DNA of 64,000 nt from Nakamurella aerolata (GTDB lineage Bacteria > Actinomycetota > Actinomycetes > Mycobacteriales > Nakamurellaceae). The notes beneath the pieces are model-generated. The model saw only the letters and a program-made list of their open reading frames with translations. It was not told the DNA's origin and did not search any database. The DNA lies in NCBI RefSeq assembly GCF_013002705.1, contig NZ_JABEND010000014.1, positions 1 through 64,000 on the forward strand. Reading direction: 5' to 3'. Below, piece by piece: positions 17,588 through 25,946 of the stretch (position 1 is its first letter; each line of letters starts with the position of its first letter). The translations under genes and the position numbers were made by a program.

Positions 17588-18534
17588 AGCTGCTCCGGTG
17601 CGCTGATGCCGAGGGCGGTGAGCCCTGACCGCAGCACGTCGGCGGCGTGCTGGGCCAGTGCTGCCGTGTCAGCGGGGATGTCGGGGTGGGCGCCGGCCCG
17701 GACGTCGGTCGCGTTGGCCTGAGCCTCGCCGTCGGCGGTGTCGGCGGTGTCGGCGGTGTCGGCCGTATGGGTGCCGGGGCCGGACGCCGGGGCGGTGAGG
17801 CGCTGCCGCTCGATGTGCTCGAACGGCTCGGGGACCAGCGTCAACAGTTCGGTGACGGCCGCTGCCAGCGACTCCAGGTAGCGGGTGAGTCGATGCGGCT
17901 GGCCCCGCTCCGCGGCGCGGCTCAGCACCACCGGGTACTGGCCGAGCAGCCGGCGCAGGGTGTCGGTGGCCGACAATGCCGACAACACCGCGGCAGATTG
18001 AGCAGCCGACCACCGGGGGCTGGGCGCCAGCGGGGTGCGCGCCCCGTCGGCCGCGCCGGTTCTCCCCTGTTCGACGGCCCGTTGTTCGACAGCGTGTTTT
18101 TCGGCGGCCGAGCGTTCGGCGGCCCGGCGCTCGGCGGCCCGGCGCTCGGCCGCATGCCGGGCCGCGCGCAGCAGCCGCGCATGGGCGAACCGCACCGCGA
18201 AGACAGGGTTGGCTCCGGTGGCGCGCCGCCACCGCTCGAAGTCGAGCCGGCCCTGCGGGTTGCGGGCGCGGCGCAGCACCGCGTACCGGGCGGCGTCGGC
18301 GCCCAGCTGCCGGGTCAACTCGTCCACCGACAGCGTCATCGTCTCCGTCGTCGCCGACGCCGCCTTCATCGACACCGCCGTCATCGTGTCCGTCGTCGCC
18401 GACACGCGCATCGGCGCTGCCGAACTCGTCAACCGGTCGGCAGTTGCGCGCAGCGCGCGTTCGGCCGCGGCGAGTTCATCGATCGGGGCAGCCGAGCTGC
18501 CGGCGGCGGCGAGCGGCGACGAGGGTGGTGGCAC
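17584..18534 (-). CDS. DALR anticodon-binding domain protein, remnant of argS
   Basis: A 316-residue protein in the place where argS lies in related genomes (upstream of lysA). Only the C-terminal tRNA-anticodon-binding half is recognisable: [71 protein letters not shown]. There is no HIGH or KMSK motif, so it cannot charge tRNA alone. A heptad-like [20 protein letters not shown] run and a [12 protein letters not shown] repeat are inserted. The GTG at 18534 has no Shine-Dalgarno but sits just after a TAGAAT box, so the mRNA may be leaderless. A complete ArgRS must be encoded elsewhere. Confidence 0.75.
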   Translation of the reverse strand: MPPPSSPLAAAGSSAAPIDELAAAERALRATADRLTSSAAPMRVSATTDTMTAVSMKAASATTETMTLSVDELTRQLGADAARYAVLRRARNPQGRLDFERWRRATGANPVFAVRFAHARLLRAARHAAERRAAERRAAERSAAEKHAVEQRAVEQGRTGAADGARTPLAPSPRWSAAQSAAVLSALSATDTLRRLLGQYPVVLSRAAERGQPHRLTRYLESLAAAVTELLTLVPEPFEHIERQRLTAPASGPGTHTADTADTADTADGEAQANATDVRAGAHPDIPADTAALAQHAADVLRSGLTALGISAPEQL

Positions 18535-18540
18535 CCGTTC

Positions 18541-18546
18541 ATTCTA
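18541..18546 (-). promoter_or_regulatory. -10 box for a probably leaderless lysA-thrB operon
   Basis: TAGAAT on the minus strand ends 6 nt before the GTG at 18534, so transcription would begin at about the start codon. I see no good -35 box. An in-frame TAG (part of this box) excludes any earlier start. Confidence 0.45.
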
Positions 18547-18727
18547 GGAATCGATCACCGGCGTTCCGCGGGGCAGTCCGGTAGTTACGGGCGAGCCGGA
18601 CACCCGCTCAGCCGCAGCCCGTAGACTTCGACACCGGTCGACGTCACCGCAGGTGCGGTCGACCGCGTCCCTTTCGGCCCATCGTTCACAGCGCGGCGTG
18701 CGCGGCAACAGCGAGGTTCTTCTCACC

Positions 18728-19639
18728 ATGATGGCTCCCTCTCCCCGCGGCGGCGCGCAACCGGCGGCGCCGCGAATCCGCGCCAAACAGGGTCTGCCGT
18801 GGTTGACCATCATCGCCGTCGTGGTGGTGATCGCGATTGCCGGCGCCATCACCTGGGTGGTGGTCGGCAAGGCCAGGTCGAACGCCGCAGCGCAGAACCG
18901 GCAGGACGAGCTCACCGCGGTGTGGGGCCCGACCGTCGACAACCGCGACCCGTCGGAGAAGATCAACGGCATCTACATCGGTGCGGTCGCCGACAAGGGA
19001 CCCAACACCCCGCTCGACTACCTGCAGTACCGCGCCGCTATCCACGTCACGCCCGAGCAGCGCGTGCAGTACGACCGGTTCCCCCCGGTCGGCGGGCCGC
19101 ACGACGGACAGTGGGCGGACTGCCGCGGCGTCGTCTACAGCAAGGCCGTGCGTGACGAGAACATGGTGCACACGCTGGAGCACGGCGCCATCTGGATCGC
19201 CTACAACCCCGACCAGATCAAGGGCGCGGCGCTGGACAAGCTCAAGGGACTGGTGCAGGGCCAGAGCTTCATCTCGATGAGCCCCTACCCGGGTTTGAAG
19301 TCGCCCATCTCGCTGCAGGCCTGGGGGCACCAGCTGACGGTGCCGTCCGCCGACGACCCGCGGATCGAGCAGTTCATCACCGCGCTGCGGCAGAACCAGT
19401 ACGTCTACCCGGAAACCGGCGCCACCTGCGACCCCGGCCCGGCCTGGGACTCGGCCAACCCGCCGGCCTTCAACCCCGCCCCGCGCACCGCGACCGACGT
19501 CCCGATGGACGGCGCCGGCGCCGCCGGCGCGGCGACCGACAACGGCATGGGTAACACCGCCGGCGGTCCCGCGGTGAGTGGCCAGAGCCAGCCCGTTCCC
19601 AGCGGCGCGGCGCCGTCGCAGGCCCCGACCTCAGGGTGA
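18728..19639 (+). CDS. DUF3105 membrane-anchored extracytoplasmic protein
   Basis: A protein of about 303 residues with a short cytoplasmic start, one membrane segment (LPWLTIIAVVVVIAIAGAI) and an outside domain. The domain shows the DUF3105 pattern VRDENMVHTLEHGAIWIAYN and a Cys pair (WADCRGVV, ATCDPGPAW). The last 50 residues are Ala/Gly/Ser rich and probably disordered. The ATG at 18728 or the one right after it is the likely start, with a GAGG 11 nt upstream. It lies 7 bp ahead of the DUF305 gene; DUF3105/DUF305 pairs are common in actinobacteria. Function is not established. Confidence 0.85.
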   Translation: MMAPSPRGGAQPAAPRIRAKQGLPWLTIIAVVVVIAIAGAITWVVVGKARSNAAAQNRQDELTAVWGPTVDNRDPSEKINGIYIGAVADKGPNTPLDYLQYRAAIHVTPEQRVQYDRFPPVGGPHDGQWADCRGVVYSKAVRDENMVHTLEHGAIWIAYNPDQIKGAALDKLKGLVQGQSFISMSPYPGLKSPISLQAWGHQLTVPSADDPRIEQFITALRQNQYVYPETGATCDPGPAWDSANPPAFNPAPRTATDVPMDGAGAAGAATDNGMGNTAGGPAVSGQSQPVPSGAAPSQAPTSG

Positions 19640-19646
19640 GCCGGAG

Positions 19647-20678
19647 ATGACCAACGACCGCGCCGGGGGGCGGCCGGAGGATCCGGGCGCTGACGCACCG
19701 TCGACCGGACCGTCCGCGTCCGGCGCCTCGTCGTCCGGACCGTCCGCGTCCGGCGCCTCGTCCGCTGCCCCGGCGTCCGGCGCCGCATCGTCCGGTGCCC
19801 CGGTGTCCGGCGCCGACGCCGACCTCACCGACGACCTGGACCCACGGCTGGACGATCGTGCACGCCCGTTCGACAGCACCGGCGTACCGGGCCGCGCCGG
19901 GTCGAGCCGGCCGGGGACGTCGTCACTGGCGGCCCGTTGGGGCAGCAAAGGCGTCACCATCGTGCTGGCCCTGACCACGGTGGCGGTGCTGCTGGTCGGA
20001 TTTCTCGTCGGCTTTGCCGTGCGCGGCGCCACCAACAATGAGGGGCCGTCCGCGCTGCTCGCCGCCCCGGCCAGTTCGTCGGTGGACGCCGGCTTCGCTC
20101 GCGACATGATCGTGCACCACCAGCAGGGCGTCACCATGGCCAACTACGCCGAGGAGAACACCGACGACCCCGACGTCCGCCGGATCGCCTACGACATCAG
20201 CGCCACCCAGCTCGCGCAGATCGGCCAGATGCAAGGGTGGCTGGCGTTGTGGCAGCTGCCGCCGCAGGTCTCGGGGCCACGGATGGCGTGGATGCAGGGC
20301 GGCGGCCACGACATGGCCGCGATGAACGGTGCGGCCGCACCGACCACCGGCGGCTCCGCTGCTGCCGGGGCCGGGGCCGCGACCGGAACCGCCGACGACT
20401 CCGGCCACATGGCGCTGATGCCCGGGATGGCCACCTCGGGCGAGATGGACCGGTTGAAGTCGTTGCGCGGCAAGGAGTCCGACATCTATTTCTTGCAGCT
20501 GATGATCCGCCACCACCAGGGCGGCCAGGCGATGATGCAGTACGCGCAGGACAACGCCGGGAATCCCATCGTCGCCAACTTCGCCGGCAAGATGCTGCAG
20601 TCGCAGACCGCCGAGGTCACCGTGATGACGCAGATGCTGGCCGAGCGGGGGGCCAAGCCGCTGCCCTTCAACGGCTGA
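19647..20678 (+). CDS. DUF305 membrane-anchored protein
   Basis: A 343-residue protein. Residues 1-70 are a low-complexity part with a repeated SGPSASGASS / SGAPVSGA pattern. One membrane segment follows (VTIVLALTTVAVLLVGFLVGF), then a DUF305 domain made of two ferritin-like His/Met-rich halves: DMIVHHQQGVTMANYAEENT and LMIRHHQGGQAMMQYAQDNA. A Met/His-rich linker (HDMAAMNG, GHMALMPGM) joins them. The residues suggest copper binding, as proposed for some family members; that remains inference. The ATG at 19647 has GCCGGAG upstream and is 7 bp behind the DUF3105 gene. Confidence 0.88.
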   Translation: MTNDRAGGRPEDPGADAPSTGPSASGASSSGPSASGASSAAPASGAASSGAPVSGADADLTDDLDPRLDDRARPFDSTGVPGRAGSSRPGTSSLAARWGSKGVTIVLALTTVAVLLVGFLVGFAVRGATNNEGPSALLAAPASSSVDAGFARDMIVHHQQGVTMANYAEENTDDPDVRRIAYDISATQLAQIGQMQGWLALWQLPPQVSGPRMAWMQGGGHDMAAMNGAAAPTTGGSAAAGAGAATGTADDSGHMALMPGMATSGEMDRLKSLRGKESDIYFLQLMIRHHQGGQAMMQYAQDNAGNPIVANFAGKMLQSQTAEVTVMTQMLAERGAKPLPFNG

Positions 20679-20709
20679 GCCTTTCCCCCACCGAGCCCGG
20701 CGGTCGAGC

Positions 20710-20741
20710 CGAGCGGCGCTTCACGATCACCGGGCCGCTCG
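20710..20741 (+). terminator. Hairpin after the DUF305 gene
   Basis: cgagcggc (20710-20717) pairs with gccgctcg (20734-20741). The segment is partly duplicated just downstream (ggcgcttcacgatc repeated). There is no T-run, so it is a candidate terminator only. Confidence 0.35.
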
Positions 20742-20843
20742 GCGCTTCACGATCGCCGGGGCCGCTAGGCGTCGTGGTGCGCCGTCGTCGCCCGGCCCGG
20801 ATTGGGAATCCGGATGCCGGCTCGGGTACAGTTTCTGATTGTC

Positions 20844-20915
20844 GCCCCCGTAGCTCAGGGGATAGAGCACCGCCCTCCGGAGGCGGGTGCGCAGGTTCGA
20901 ATCCTGCCGGGGGCA
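20844..20915 (+). tRNA. tRNA-Arg (anticodon CCG)
   Basis: Complete cloverleaf: acceptor GCCCCCG/CGGGGGC, D arm GCTCAGGGGATAGAGC, anticodon stem CCGCC/GGCGG with loop CTCCGGA (anticodon CCG at 20877-20879), T arm with GGTTCGAATCC. The discriminator base is A; CCA is not encoded. TTGGGA and TACAGT about 19 bp apart just upstream could be its promoter. Confidence 0.96.
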
Positions 20916-21070
20916 CAGTTGGTTCGGTTTGTCGTTTCCCTTTACTTTCGGCCCCGTGTTCGGGAGCCGTCGGCACCGGCGTTCGCCACCGATCACGTGC
21001 TGCGCCATCGCGAACGACGGCTCCAGGGCGCGCTCCCACGCACTGGCCGGTCCCCCACCGAACCCGACCC

Positions 21071-21705
21071 CGCCATCACAACCGTTCCGGTACATCACAA
21101 CCCGTCCAGCACGCTGAAACGGTTGTGATGTGCGGGAATCGTTGTGCTCGCCGCGATACCGCTCAGAGAGGTCCCGGCGATCCTGACGAGAGAGCTGCCG
21201 GCGAACCGGACGAGAGGGATGCGGGAGACCCGGACTCCCCCCACCCCGCCATCACAACCGTTCCGGTACATCACAACCCGTCCAGCACGCTGAAACGGTT
21301 GTGATGTGCGGAAAGTGTTGTGCTCGCCGCGATACCGCTCAGAGAGGTCCCGGCGATCCTGACGAGAGAGCTGCCGGCGAACCGGACGAGAGGGATGCCG
21401 GAGACCCGGACTCCGCCCACCCCGCCATCACAACCGTTCCGGTACACCACAACCCGTCCAGCACGCTGGAACGGTTGCGACGTGCGGAAAGCGTTGTGCT
21501 CGCCGCGATACCGCTCAGAGAGGTCCCGGCGATCCGGACGAGAGGGGCCGGCGATCCGGACGAGAGGGATGCCGGCGATCCCGGACTCCCCCCACCCCGC
21601 CATCACAACCGTTCCGGTACACCACAACCCGTCCAGCACGCTGAAACGGTTGTGATGTGGGGAAAGTGTTGTGCTCGCCGAGACACCACTGAGAGAGGTA
21701 ACCGG
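21071..21705. repeat. 176-bp tandem repeat array, about 3.5 copies, each with a palindrome
   Basis: Units begin at 21071, 21247, 21423 and 21598 (spacing 176, 176, 175). Each begins with the palindrome atcacaaccgttccggtaca...aaacggttgtgatgt and continues with a ~100-bp spacer rich in gacgagag. Units 1 and 2 are almost identical; unit 3 has a rearranged spacer; unit 4 breaks off around 21705. The array fills the gap between tRNA-Arg and the 3' end of the P450 gene. No coding sequence is convincing, since the unit length is not a multiple of 3. Confidence 0.9.
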
Positions 21706-21784
21706 TCAACCGCGCCAGTTCCAGCGCCAGCTGAAGCGCCGACTGAAGCGCCAGCTCCGAAGCGCCGGCCAGCCGGAGGCGAGC

Positions 21785-23524
21785 TCAGTTCAGCAGGACG
21801 GGCAGCTTCTCCACGCCGTAAACGATCGAGGTCTGGCGATAGTCGAGATCCTCGGGCGGGGTGGCGAGGCGCAGGTTCGGGAAGCGCTTGACCAGCGCCG
21901 GGTAGGCGATGCGCAGTTCCATCCGGCCCAGCTCCGCACCGATGCAGCGATGCGCGCCGTAGCCGAAGGCCAGGTGCTTGGTCGGCGCCCGATCCGGGTC
22001 CACATGATCAAGGTCAATACGATCAAGGTCAATACGATCAAGGTGGGCACGATCCGGCTCAGCACTGCCCAGATCCGTTGCGCCACCGGGCTTTCCGGCA
22101 GCGCCGTTCTTCGCCGGCTTCTCGTCGGCCAGCAGTGCAGGGTCACGGTCGGCCGCGGACAGCGACACCAACACCACGTCGCCCTTGCCGATGTGCACGC
22201 CGTCCACCTCGGAGTCGATCCGCGCGAACCGCGGGAAGGCCACCTGCACAACGGTGAGGTACCGAAGCAGCTCTTCGACAAAGGGGGCGATGGCCTTGGG
22301 ATCGTTGCCGATCCGGTCGCGGGTCAGCGGATCGCGCAGCAGCACCAGCGCTCCCAGCGCGATCATGCTGGCGGTGGTCTCGAAACCACCGACCAGGATG
22401 CCGTCGGCCAAACCAGCCAACTCGCGGTCGCTGATCGAGTCCCCGTGCTCGCGGATGATCATGCCGAGCAGCCCGTCCCCCGGCTCCTTGCGTTGCTGCG
22501 CGACCACGCCCATCAGATAGTCGAGCGATTCGCTGATCGCGCCGAGCGACGCACCGGCGCCGGCGAACAGGTCGAACCGGGCCACCGACAACCGTTGGAA
22601 CGCTTCACGATCCTCGTAGGGCACCCCGAGCAGCTCGCAGATGGCCAGCGACGGGATCGGCAGGGAGAACAGCTCGCACAGGTCCACCGGCTTGCCGCCG
22701 GAGCGGATGTAGCGCTGCTCCATCTCGTCAAGTTGCGCTTCGACGATTTCCTGAAGGCGCGGGGTGAGCCGGGACAGCCGCCGCATGGTGAACTCCGGCG
22801 TCAGGATCTTGCGCAGCCGGGTGTGATCGGGCGGGTCGGCCATGCCGAGGCCCCCTGGATCCTTCTCTTCCGCGTTGCCTCCGATGGCAGCCACCAGCGA
22901 TTCGTCCGCGGCGATGTTGGCGAAGTCGTTCGAGAACGTCTCGGTGTCCGCGAGCACCTGCTTGGCCTGCTGGTAGCCGCTGACCAGGAAAACGTTGACG
23001 CCGAACGGCAACGGCAACTTCGCCACCGGCGTATCGGCGCGCATCGCCGACAGTTCCGGCAGCGGATCCAAACCGTTGCGGCGCAACGGCATCGTCGCCG
23101 ATGCCGGCAATAGCGCCAGCGGCGACCTGCCCCGTTTGGTCTGCCAGGCGACGGCGCGTTTGGCTGCCGCGGCGATCAGCTTCGACCGGCCCGCTGCCAC
23201 CGCGGGCCGGACGCGCCCGACGACCGCTCCCCCGACACCGGCCGCCACCCGGCCGCCGGTGGTGACAGCCGCCCGCGCCTTGCGCACCAACCGGCCGCTG
23301 CGGGAGGCCGGCCGCTGCACCAGATCGAGGTCGGCGGGGTCGGCCGGGTCGTCGGCGGTCGGCTGGACCGGCTGCATGGGTGCGGTGTCTTCGCCGGGGT
23401 CCGGCGCGGACGCCGATTCCGGGGCCGGACGCTGCGACTGGTGCGCGACGGGGCAGCGCGCCGGGGTGCTGGTGTTGGACGATTCCGGTGCCGGGGTGGC
23501 GGAATCCTGTCCGGGCTCACTCAC
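21785..23524 (-). CDS. Cytochrome P450 with a long N-terminal extension and a repeat insertion
   Basis: A heme monooxygenase of 579 residues, far longer than the usual ~400. The catalytic core has the helix-I motif GGFETTAS (near 380), the helix-K ExxR (ELLRY region) and the heme-ligand loop FGYGAHRCIG (near 521). Residues 1-180 are a Pro/Ala/Asp-rich region with CPVAHQSQ and an Ala/Val-rich amphipathic part. Between DPALLADEKP and the heme loop there is an insertion with a 5-residue repeat (LDRID) coded by 15-bp tandem DNA repeats. I chose the GTG at 23524. No redox partner gene is nearby. Substrate unknown. Confidence 0.88.
   Translation of the reverse strand: MSEPGQDSATPAPESSNTSTPARCPVAHQSQRPAPESASAPDPGEDTAPMQPVQPTADDPADPADLDLVQRPASRSGRLVRKARAAVTTGGRVAAGVGGAVVGRVRPAVAAGRSKLIAAAAKRAVAWQTKRGRSPLALLPASATMPLRRNGLDPLPELSAMRADTPVAKLPLPFGVNVFLVSGYQQAKQVLADTETFSNDFANIAADESLVAAIGGNAEEKDPGGLGMADPPDHTRLRKILTPEFTMRRLSRLTPRLQEIVEAQLDEMEQRYIRSGGKPVDLCELFSLPIPSLAICELLGVPYEDREAFQRLSVARFDLFAGAGASLGAISESLDYLMGVVAQQRKEPGDGLLGMIIREHGDSISDRELAGLADGILVGGFETTASMIALGALVLLRDPLTRDRIGNDPKAIAPFVEELLRYLTVVQVAFPRFARIDSEVDGVHIGKGDVVLVSLSAADRDPALLADEKPAKNGAAGKPGGATDLGSAEPDRAHLDRIDLDRIDLDHVDPDRAPTKHLAFGYGAHRCIGAELGRMELRIAYPALVKRFPNLRLATPPEDLDYRQTSIVYGVEKLPVLLN
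22006..22044. repeat. 15-bp tandem repeat inside the P450 gene
   Basis: The unit gatcaaggtcaatac is repeated head to tail at 22006, 22021 and partly 22036, keeping the frame. It encodes the LDRID repeat of the P450 insertion and points to slippage expansion. Confidence 0.85.
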
Positions 23525-23634
23525 ACCCGCAACGCTACCGGCGGCGCGGCGCCGCTCCCCCGCGGACCCCGAGGCCGCGCGGTCCACCCCCCTGATCCAC
23601 CCGAGGGCGCCAGGGCCGGACGGCGGCAGCGAGA

Positions 23635-24258
23635 ATGTGCCACGTGACCGCCGCCGTGGAGACTGCCCTCAACCTCATCGGCATCTTCGCGTTCGCCCTG
23701 TCCGGGGCGCTGATGGCGGTGCAGAAGCGGATGGACATCGTCGGGATGGCGGTGCTGGCCGGCATCACCGCGCTGGGCGGCGGGGTGATCCGTGACGTGC
23801 TGATGGGCGATGTGCCGCCCGCCGCGCTGCGGAACACCTGGTGGCTGCTGCTGCCGTTGGTGGCGACGGTGCTGGTGTTCTTCTTCCATCCGGTGGTGGC
23901 GCGGCTGCGGCGCGCCATGCTGGTGTTCGACGCCATCGGGCTCGGGGTCTTCTGCGCGTCGGCGACGGCCAAGGCCCTGGCGTTCGGGATGTCGCCGGTG
24001 GCGTCGGTGCTGCTCGGCACCGTCACCGGGGTGGGCGGCGGCATGCTGCGCGACGTGCTCGCGGGTGAGATCCCGTCGATCCTGCGGCGCGACACCAAGC
24101 AGTACGCGGTGCCGGCGGTGGCCGGTTGCATCCTGGTGGTGCTGCTGGACGCGGTGCACCAGCAGGGTGTCTGGGTGCAGGCGCTGGCCGCCGTCGGCAT
24201 CTGCACCTGGCGGTTGCTGGCTCTGTGGCGACGTTGGGGTGCTCCGGCGCCGCGCTGA
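23635..24258 (+). CDS. TRIC-type (YicG/YadS family) membrane channel protein
   Basis: A protein of about 205 residues with seven hydrophobic segments arranged as two repeats of three plus one. Each repeat carries the glycine motif of this family: ITALGGGVIRDVLMGDVPP and VTGVGGGMLRDVLAGEIPS. Bacterial TRIC homologues form homotrimeric cation channels. The start may be the ATG at 23635 or the GTG at 23644 (MTAAVETALNLIG), and no Shine-Dalgarno decides. It converges on the WYL regulator gene with 7 bp between the stops. Confidence 0.85.
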   Translation: MCHVTAAVETALNLIGIFAFALSGALMAVQKRMDIVGMAVLAGITALGGGVIRDVLMGDVPPAALRNTWWLLLPLVATVLVFFFHPVVARLRRAMLVFDAIGLGVFCASATAKALAFGMSPVASVLLGTVTGVGGGMLRDVLAGEIPSILRRDTKQYAVPAVAGCILVVLLDAVHQQGVWVQALAAVGICTWRLLALWRRWGAPAPR

Positions 24259-24265
24259 TCGGCCG

Positions 24266-25285
24266 TCAGTTGGCGTCCGGCTCGGCGTCCGAGTCTGCAT
24301 CGGACGACGGGGCCAGGTAACGGTCGGCCAGTTCGCGGGCGCGGCGGTGCAGGGCGTCACGCAGCCACATGGGTTGCAGCGCTTCGGCTTCGGCGCCGAG
24401 CTGCCACAGCGCCCACTCGGCGTGTCTGGCGTCCTGGAAGCTGACCTGGAGCCGTCGCCACCCAGCACCGGCTACCCGGTCGGCTTGGTCGCCATGCACC
24501 GCGACGGCGGTGGCGAGCAGTTCGTCGCACCGGTCGGCGCTGACCCGCAGCACGACGATGACCTGATCGTCACCGGCCCGGAACCGCTCGCTGCGCTCGC
24601 GCCAGAGCTGTTGCAGGTCAACGTCTTCGGGCCGGTCGGCCGGCTCGTCGAGTAGCTCGGCGGTAAGAATCCTTGACAGCCGGTAGGTGCGGTCGGCACC
24701 GTCCCTGGTGGCCAGCAGGTAGCCAACGCCGCCGATGGTGACCAGGCCGACCGGGTCGACCGTGCGCCACCGCGGACCCTGCCCCGTTGCCGCGTACTCC
24801 ATGCGCAGTTTCCGTCCGGCCAGCAAGGCTTGCCGGACGGTCCGCAGCGCGCCGGCGGGCACCGGGTCGGTGCTCTGGCGCCGGGCCAGCAGGTCGGTCT
24901 CCGGGTCGACGAGCAGTCGCCTGGCGCCGTCACCGGCGGCGGCGCGGTGCCCGTCGGGCAGTGCATCCACCACCTTCCGCAGCGCCGATCCCAGGGCAGC
25001 GCCCAGCCCGAACGCCCGGCCGCCGTGGCTCGACCCGGCCGCCAGCATCGCGACCGCCTCGTCGTGATTCAGCCCGGTCAGCTCGGTCCGGAAGCCGGGC
25101 AGCAGAGCGAAACCGCCGTGCCGGCCGCGCTCGGCATAGACCGGCACGCCGGCGGCGGAGAGTGCGTCGATGTCGCGCAGCACGGTGCGGGTGGACACCT
25201 CAAGCTCGCGCGCCAGCTCGGTGGCGGTCAGCCGACCACGCTGGCGCAGCAACAACACCAGTGACACCAGCCGATCCGCCCGCAT
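24266..25285 (-). CDS. WYL-domain transcriptional regulator (YafY type)
   Basis: A 339-residue protein. Residues 1-60 form a DeoR-like winged helix (RQRGRLTATELARELEVSTR, VLRDIDALSAAGVPVYAERG). The middle shows the WYL domain (RKLRMEYAATGQGPRWRTVD, GYLLATRDGADRTYRLSRI) and the end the WCX extension. The tail DADSDAEPDAN is acidic. It is divergent from the RidA gene with a strong palindrome between them, and this pairing of YafY-type regulator and RidA-like protein is frequent, so it probably controls that gene. Confidence 0.85.
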   Translation of the reverse strand: MRADRLVSLVLLLRQRGRLTATELARELEVSTRTVLRDIDALSAAGVPVYAERGRHGGFALLPGFRTELTGLNHDEAVAMLAAGSSHGGRAFGLGAALGSALRKVVDALPDGHRAAAGDGARRLLVDPETDLLARRQSTDPVPAGALRTVRQALLAGRKLRMEYAATGQGPRWRTVDPVGLVTIGGVGYLLATRDGADRTYRLSRILTAELLDEPADRPEDVDLQQLWRERSERFRAGDDQVIVVLRVSADRCDELLATAVAVHGDQADRVAGAGWRRLQVSFQDARHAEWALWQLGAEAEALQPMWLRDALHRRARELADRYLAPSSDADSDAEPDAN

Positions 25286-25305
25286 CAGGCGACCCTAGGG
25301 AACTC

Positions 25306-25344
25306 CGCGGCAAAACACGACCGAGGATGTCGTGATTTGCCGCG
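25306..25344. promoter_or_regulatory. Near-perfect palindrome between divergent regulator and ridA-like gene
   Basis: cgcggcaaaacacgac (25306-25321) pairs with gtcgtgatttgccgcg (25329-25344) at 15 of 16 positions. It lies 21 bp from the regulator start and about 100 bp from the RidA start, between divergent genes, so it is not a terminator. An operator for the WYL regulator is the simplest reading. Confidence 0.5.
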
Positions 25345-25441
25345 ACCGTGGATGCGGCAGGGACTCAACCCCGCACAACCACAGCCGCCGGTTCAGGGCG
25401 GATCCGAACAGAACTGGAGCAGAACAGAAGTGGAGCAGAAC

Positions 25442-25843
25442 GTGGCACTCGAACGCACCGCCATCAACCCGGTGACCTGGTCGACCGAACTGGGCTTCGA
25501 CTCCGGCGTCCTGGTCGCCGGCGGTACCAGGACGCTGTACTGCTCGGGGCAGACCGCCACCGGCCCCGACGGCACACCGATGCACGCCGGCGATGTCGCC
25601 GCACAGCTCACGCTGAGCATCGACAACCTGGAGGCGGTGCTCACCGCGGCCGGCATGACAGCGGCAAACCTGGTGCGCCTCAACGTCTTCACCACCGACG
25701 TCGATCTGTTGATGCCGCACTACGGACTACTGGCGTCGTGGCTCGGAGCTGCCGGAGTGGCCCCGGCCACCACCATGCTCGGCGTGAGCCGGCTGGCGAT
25801 CCCAGGGCAGGTGATCGAGCTGGAGGGCACCGCGGTGGGGTGA
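25442..25843 (+). CDS. RidA/YjgF family protein
   Basis: A 133-residue protein of the RidA fold, whose members deaminate reactive enamine/imine intermediates or catalyse related reactions. Visible family features are LYCSGQTATGPDG, the helix AAQLTLSIDNLEAVLTAAGM, NLVRLNVFTTDV and PATTMLGVSRLAIPGQVIEL. The catalytic Arg of archetypal RidA (R in the VRxxVEV context) is not evident at the end, so it may belong to another subgroup. I chose the GTG at 25442, preceded by GGAG at 6 nt; longer frames upstream are probably not coding. Confidence 0.85.
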   Translation: MALERTAINPVTWSTELGFDSGVLVAGGTRTLYCSGQTATGPDGTPMHAGDVAAQLTLSIDNLEAVLTAAGMTAANLVRLNVFTTDVDLLMPHYGLLASWLGAAGVAPATTMLGVSRLAIPGQVIELEGTAVG

Positions 25844-25886
25844 GCCGGCCCCGGCGCGGAGCCCACGTCCGGCACCCGTCACGGGG

Positions 25887-25917
25887 TTGACCTCAACTGC
25901 GGTTGAGGCTGTGCAGT
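25887..25917 (+). promoter_or_regulatory. SoxR-type operator and promoter
   Basis: TTGACC (25887-25892) and TGCAGT (25912-25917) are separated by 19 bp, the overlong spacer typical of MerR-family promoters. The palindrome CCTCAACTGCGGTTGAGG (25891-25908) matches the SoxR box pattern CCTCAAG-N4-CTTGAGG. It sits 30 bp before the MFS start codon, and soxR is the next gene. Confidence 0.82.
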
Positions 25918-25946
25918 GGTCGAGCACGCCACCGAAAGGACGTCAG

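Noticed and set aside
21071-21705. CRISPR-like array
   Set aside because: Repeats are 176 bp long, and the spacers between palindromes are themselves repeated. There are no cas genes nearby, so it is not a CRISPR array.
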